From assembly GCF_026230195.1 (NCBI RefSeq), contig NZ_CP036501.1, forward strand, positions 1,054,001 through 1,118,000: DNA of 64,000 nucleotides. Reading direction: 5' to 3'. A program made the position numbers and the translations under genes. The DNA comes from Candidatus Paraluminiphilus aquimaris (GTDB lineage Bacteria > Pseudomonadota > Gammaproteobacteria > Pseudomonadales > Halieaceae). The notes under the pieces were generated by a model, which saw only the letters and a list, made by a program, of their open reading frames with translations, was not told where the DNA came from and did no database searches. Positions 62,867 through 64,000 of this stretch are shown here, in pieces (within the stretch, counting starts at the first letter, position 1; every line of letters starts with the position of its first letter).

Positions 62867-64000
62867 ATGAGAAGACTATTCATCACAACATCGATCGCAT
62901 TCATCCTTGGGGGCTGTGGTGCCCAAGATGAATCAGCGCACGCCACACAGGCTAAATCGGTCCCGACGGCGCCTGATGTGGTGTCGATGACACTACCTGA
63001 ATTAAGTGTGGGCTTGGCGAATGAAGCGTTTTCGTCGGTCGACCTCGTTCAAGCTTACCTAGGACGAATTGAGCGCATTGATCGGGCTGGCCCTAAACTC
63101 AATGCGGTTATTTCGGTGAACAAAGATGCCCTGAAGCTTGCTCAAAAAAGCGACTTGCGGCGCGGAGAAGGGCGTGCGCTCAGTCCTCTCGATGGTATTC
63201 CTGTGCTGCTCAAAGACAATATAGAGTCTAGAGATCAGCTTGCGACCACTGCCGGCTCAACAGCGCTTCTTGACAATGTCACGGGGCGAGACAGCCCCCT
63301 TGTGGCGGCGCTTCGCGCATCGGGTGCGATTATTCTCGGCAAGACTAATCTGAGTCAGTGGGCGAATTTTCGGTCTTCCCACTCCGTTTCGGGATGGTCG
63401 TCAGTGGGTGGCTTAGTCAAGAATCCACACGTGCTAGATCGACAAGCCTGCGGTTCAAGTTCTGGGTCAGCGGCCGCAGCCGCAGCTAGCCTTGCAGCGG
63501 CGACGGTGGGTACTGAGACCAACGGCTCGATCATCTGTCCCTCGCAGGTAAATGGCGTGGTGGGACTGAAGCCTACGCATGGGCTTTTGCCCATTGAGCA
63601 CATTGTTCCTATTGCGGCCACGCAGGACACGGCGGGGCCCATCACCAAGTCGGTGGTAGGGGCCGCGCTCATGCTGGATGGGATGACCGGGTGGCAGAAC
63701 GATTACGCTGGTTCGTTGGACGCCAGTGTCATCAAGGGAATGCGCATCGGTGTTCTGGATTTTTCACGCAATGACAGCCCCCGTCTGAATGCGCAGTTCG
63801 ACGCAGCGATTGCCCGAATGGCAGCCGCAGGCGCAACGCTTGTTCGCATCGAGGGAAATGACACACCACCTGAGTTCTGGGGAGCAGCGCGCTTAGTATT
63901 AGGCGCCGAGTTCAAGGTGTTCCTAACTGAATACCTGAGCGGATCACCCGCCGATATTCCCATTCGCAGTCTCGCTGAGCTCGTTGCGTTTAATAACGAC
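62867..64000 (+). CDS. Lipoprotein amidase (AS family), cut by window end
   Basis: The 378 residues in the window belong to the amidase-signature family. A lipoprotein signal (MRRLFITTSIAFILGGCG) precedes the catalytic domain. The triad is visible: Lys in GIPVLLKDNIES, the cis-Ser in CGSSSGSAAAA and the nucleophile Ser within GTETNGSIICPS. The family hydrolyses amide or ester-like C-N bonds. The C-terminal third lies beyond base 64000. GGGAG precedes the ATG. It is on the same strand as the carboxylesterase and could act with it on exported or periplasmic substrates. Confidence 0.9.
   Translation, partial: MRRLFITTSIAFILGGCGAQDESAHATQAKSVPTAPDVVSMTLPELSVGLANEAFSSVDLVQAYLGRIERIDRAGPKLNAVISVNKDALKLAQKSDLRRGEGRALSPLDGIPVLLKDNIESRDQLATTAGSTALLDNVTGRDSPLVAALRASGAIILGKTNLSQWANFRSSHSVSGWSSVGGLVKNPHVLDRQACGSSSGSAAAAAASLAAATVGTETNGSIICPSQVNGVVGLKPTHGLLPIEHIVPIAATQDTAGPITKSVVGAALMLDGMTGWQNDYAGSLDASVIKGMRIGVLDFSRNDSPRLNAQFDAAIARMAAAGATLVRIEGNDTPPEFWGAARLVLGAEFKVFLTEYLSGSPADIPIRSLAELVAFNND

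Overview
The window reads as a chromosomal segment of a marine gammaproteobacterium, most likely of the OM60/NOR5 (Halieaceae) type. This rests on the gene repertoire: many acyl-CoA dehydrogenases and crotonases, an Oar-like TonB receptor, a photolyase/cryptochrome pair, glycine-betaine genes, a DMSP-demethylase-like protein and type-B carboxylesterase lipoproteins. Taxonomy is an inference from gene content and not from a marker tree. No rRNA, tRNA, CRISPR array, insertion sequence or prophage gene is visible. The segment is gene-dense, and no gene-free stretch exceeds about 300 bases if two small ORFs near 24.8-25.0 kb are accepted.

Layout. 0-5 kb: sugar-nucleotide genes (galU, manB), an aldo/keto reductase and a thiolase. 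5-7.7 kb: pgi and ispB on the minus strand. 7.9-10.9 kb: the conserved housekeeping run rplU-rpmA-obgE-proB, then a ZIP transporter and hemH. 13-16.7 kb: three acyl-CoA dehydrogenases. 17-20 kb: a light-repair block, made of an iron-sulfur PhrB-type photolyase, a DASH cryptochrome and a DUF2256 protein. 20-28.3 kb: Old Yellow Enzyme, TonB receptor, two possible small membrane peptides behind a structured leader, CNT nucleoside transporter, 2OG-Fe(II) oxygenase and EamA exporter. 28.4-32.6 kb: gamma carbonic anhydrase, periplasmic rhodanese, SulP anion transporter, SnoaL-like protein and a divergent OxyR-like regulator that lacks the peroxidatic cysteine.

32.8-37.8 kb is a one-carbon island: crotonase, MetF-like reductase, DmdA-like folate-dependent demethylase, then frmA-fghA for glutathione-dependent formaldehyde oxidation. 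Together these could take a methyl group from an S-, N- or O-methyl donor through methyl- and methylene-tetrahydrofolate to formaldehyde and formate. 37.9-44.1 kb holds a carbamoyltransferase, an SxtJ-like and a DUF5989 membrane protein, and a divergent SGNH/TPR protein. This is the best candidate for an undescribed modification system. 44.2-54.5 kb has a crotonase, a CoA-binding protein, an MHS-type transporter, then choline-to-betaine oxidation (betB, betA), an N-terminally short BCCT-like protein fused translationally to betA, a flavoprotein and a full-length BCCT transporter. 54.6-64 kb has two lipoprotein carboxylesterases, a sulfite-oxidase/cytochrome c fusion, a LysE exporter, an acyl-CoA dehydrogenase pair and a lipoprotein amidase cut by the window end.

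Taken together, the accessory genes point to a surface-ocean heterotroph that uses methylated osmolytes, fatty-acyl and ester substrates and organic sulfur, with light-dependent DNA repair. Starts were moved from the longest ORF wherever a Shine-Dalgarno sequence or family start was clearly better. All functions are assigned by reading motifs, since no database search was possible.
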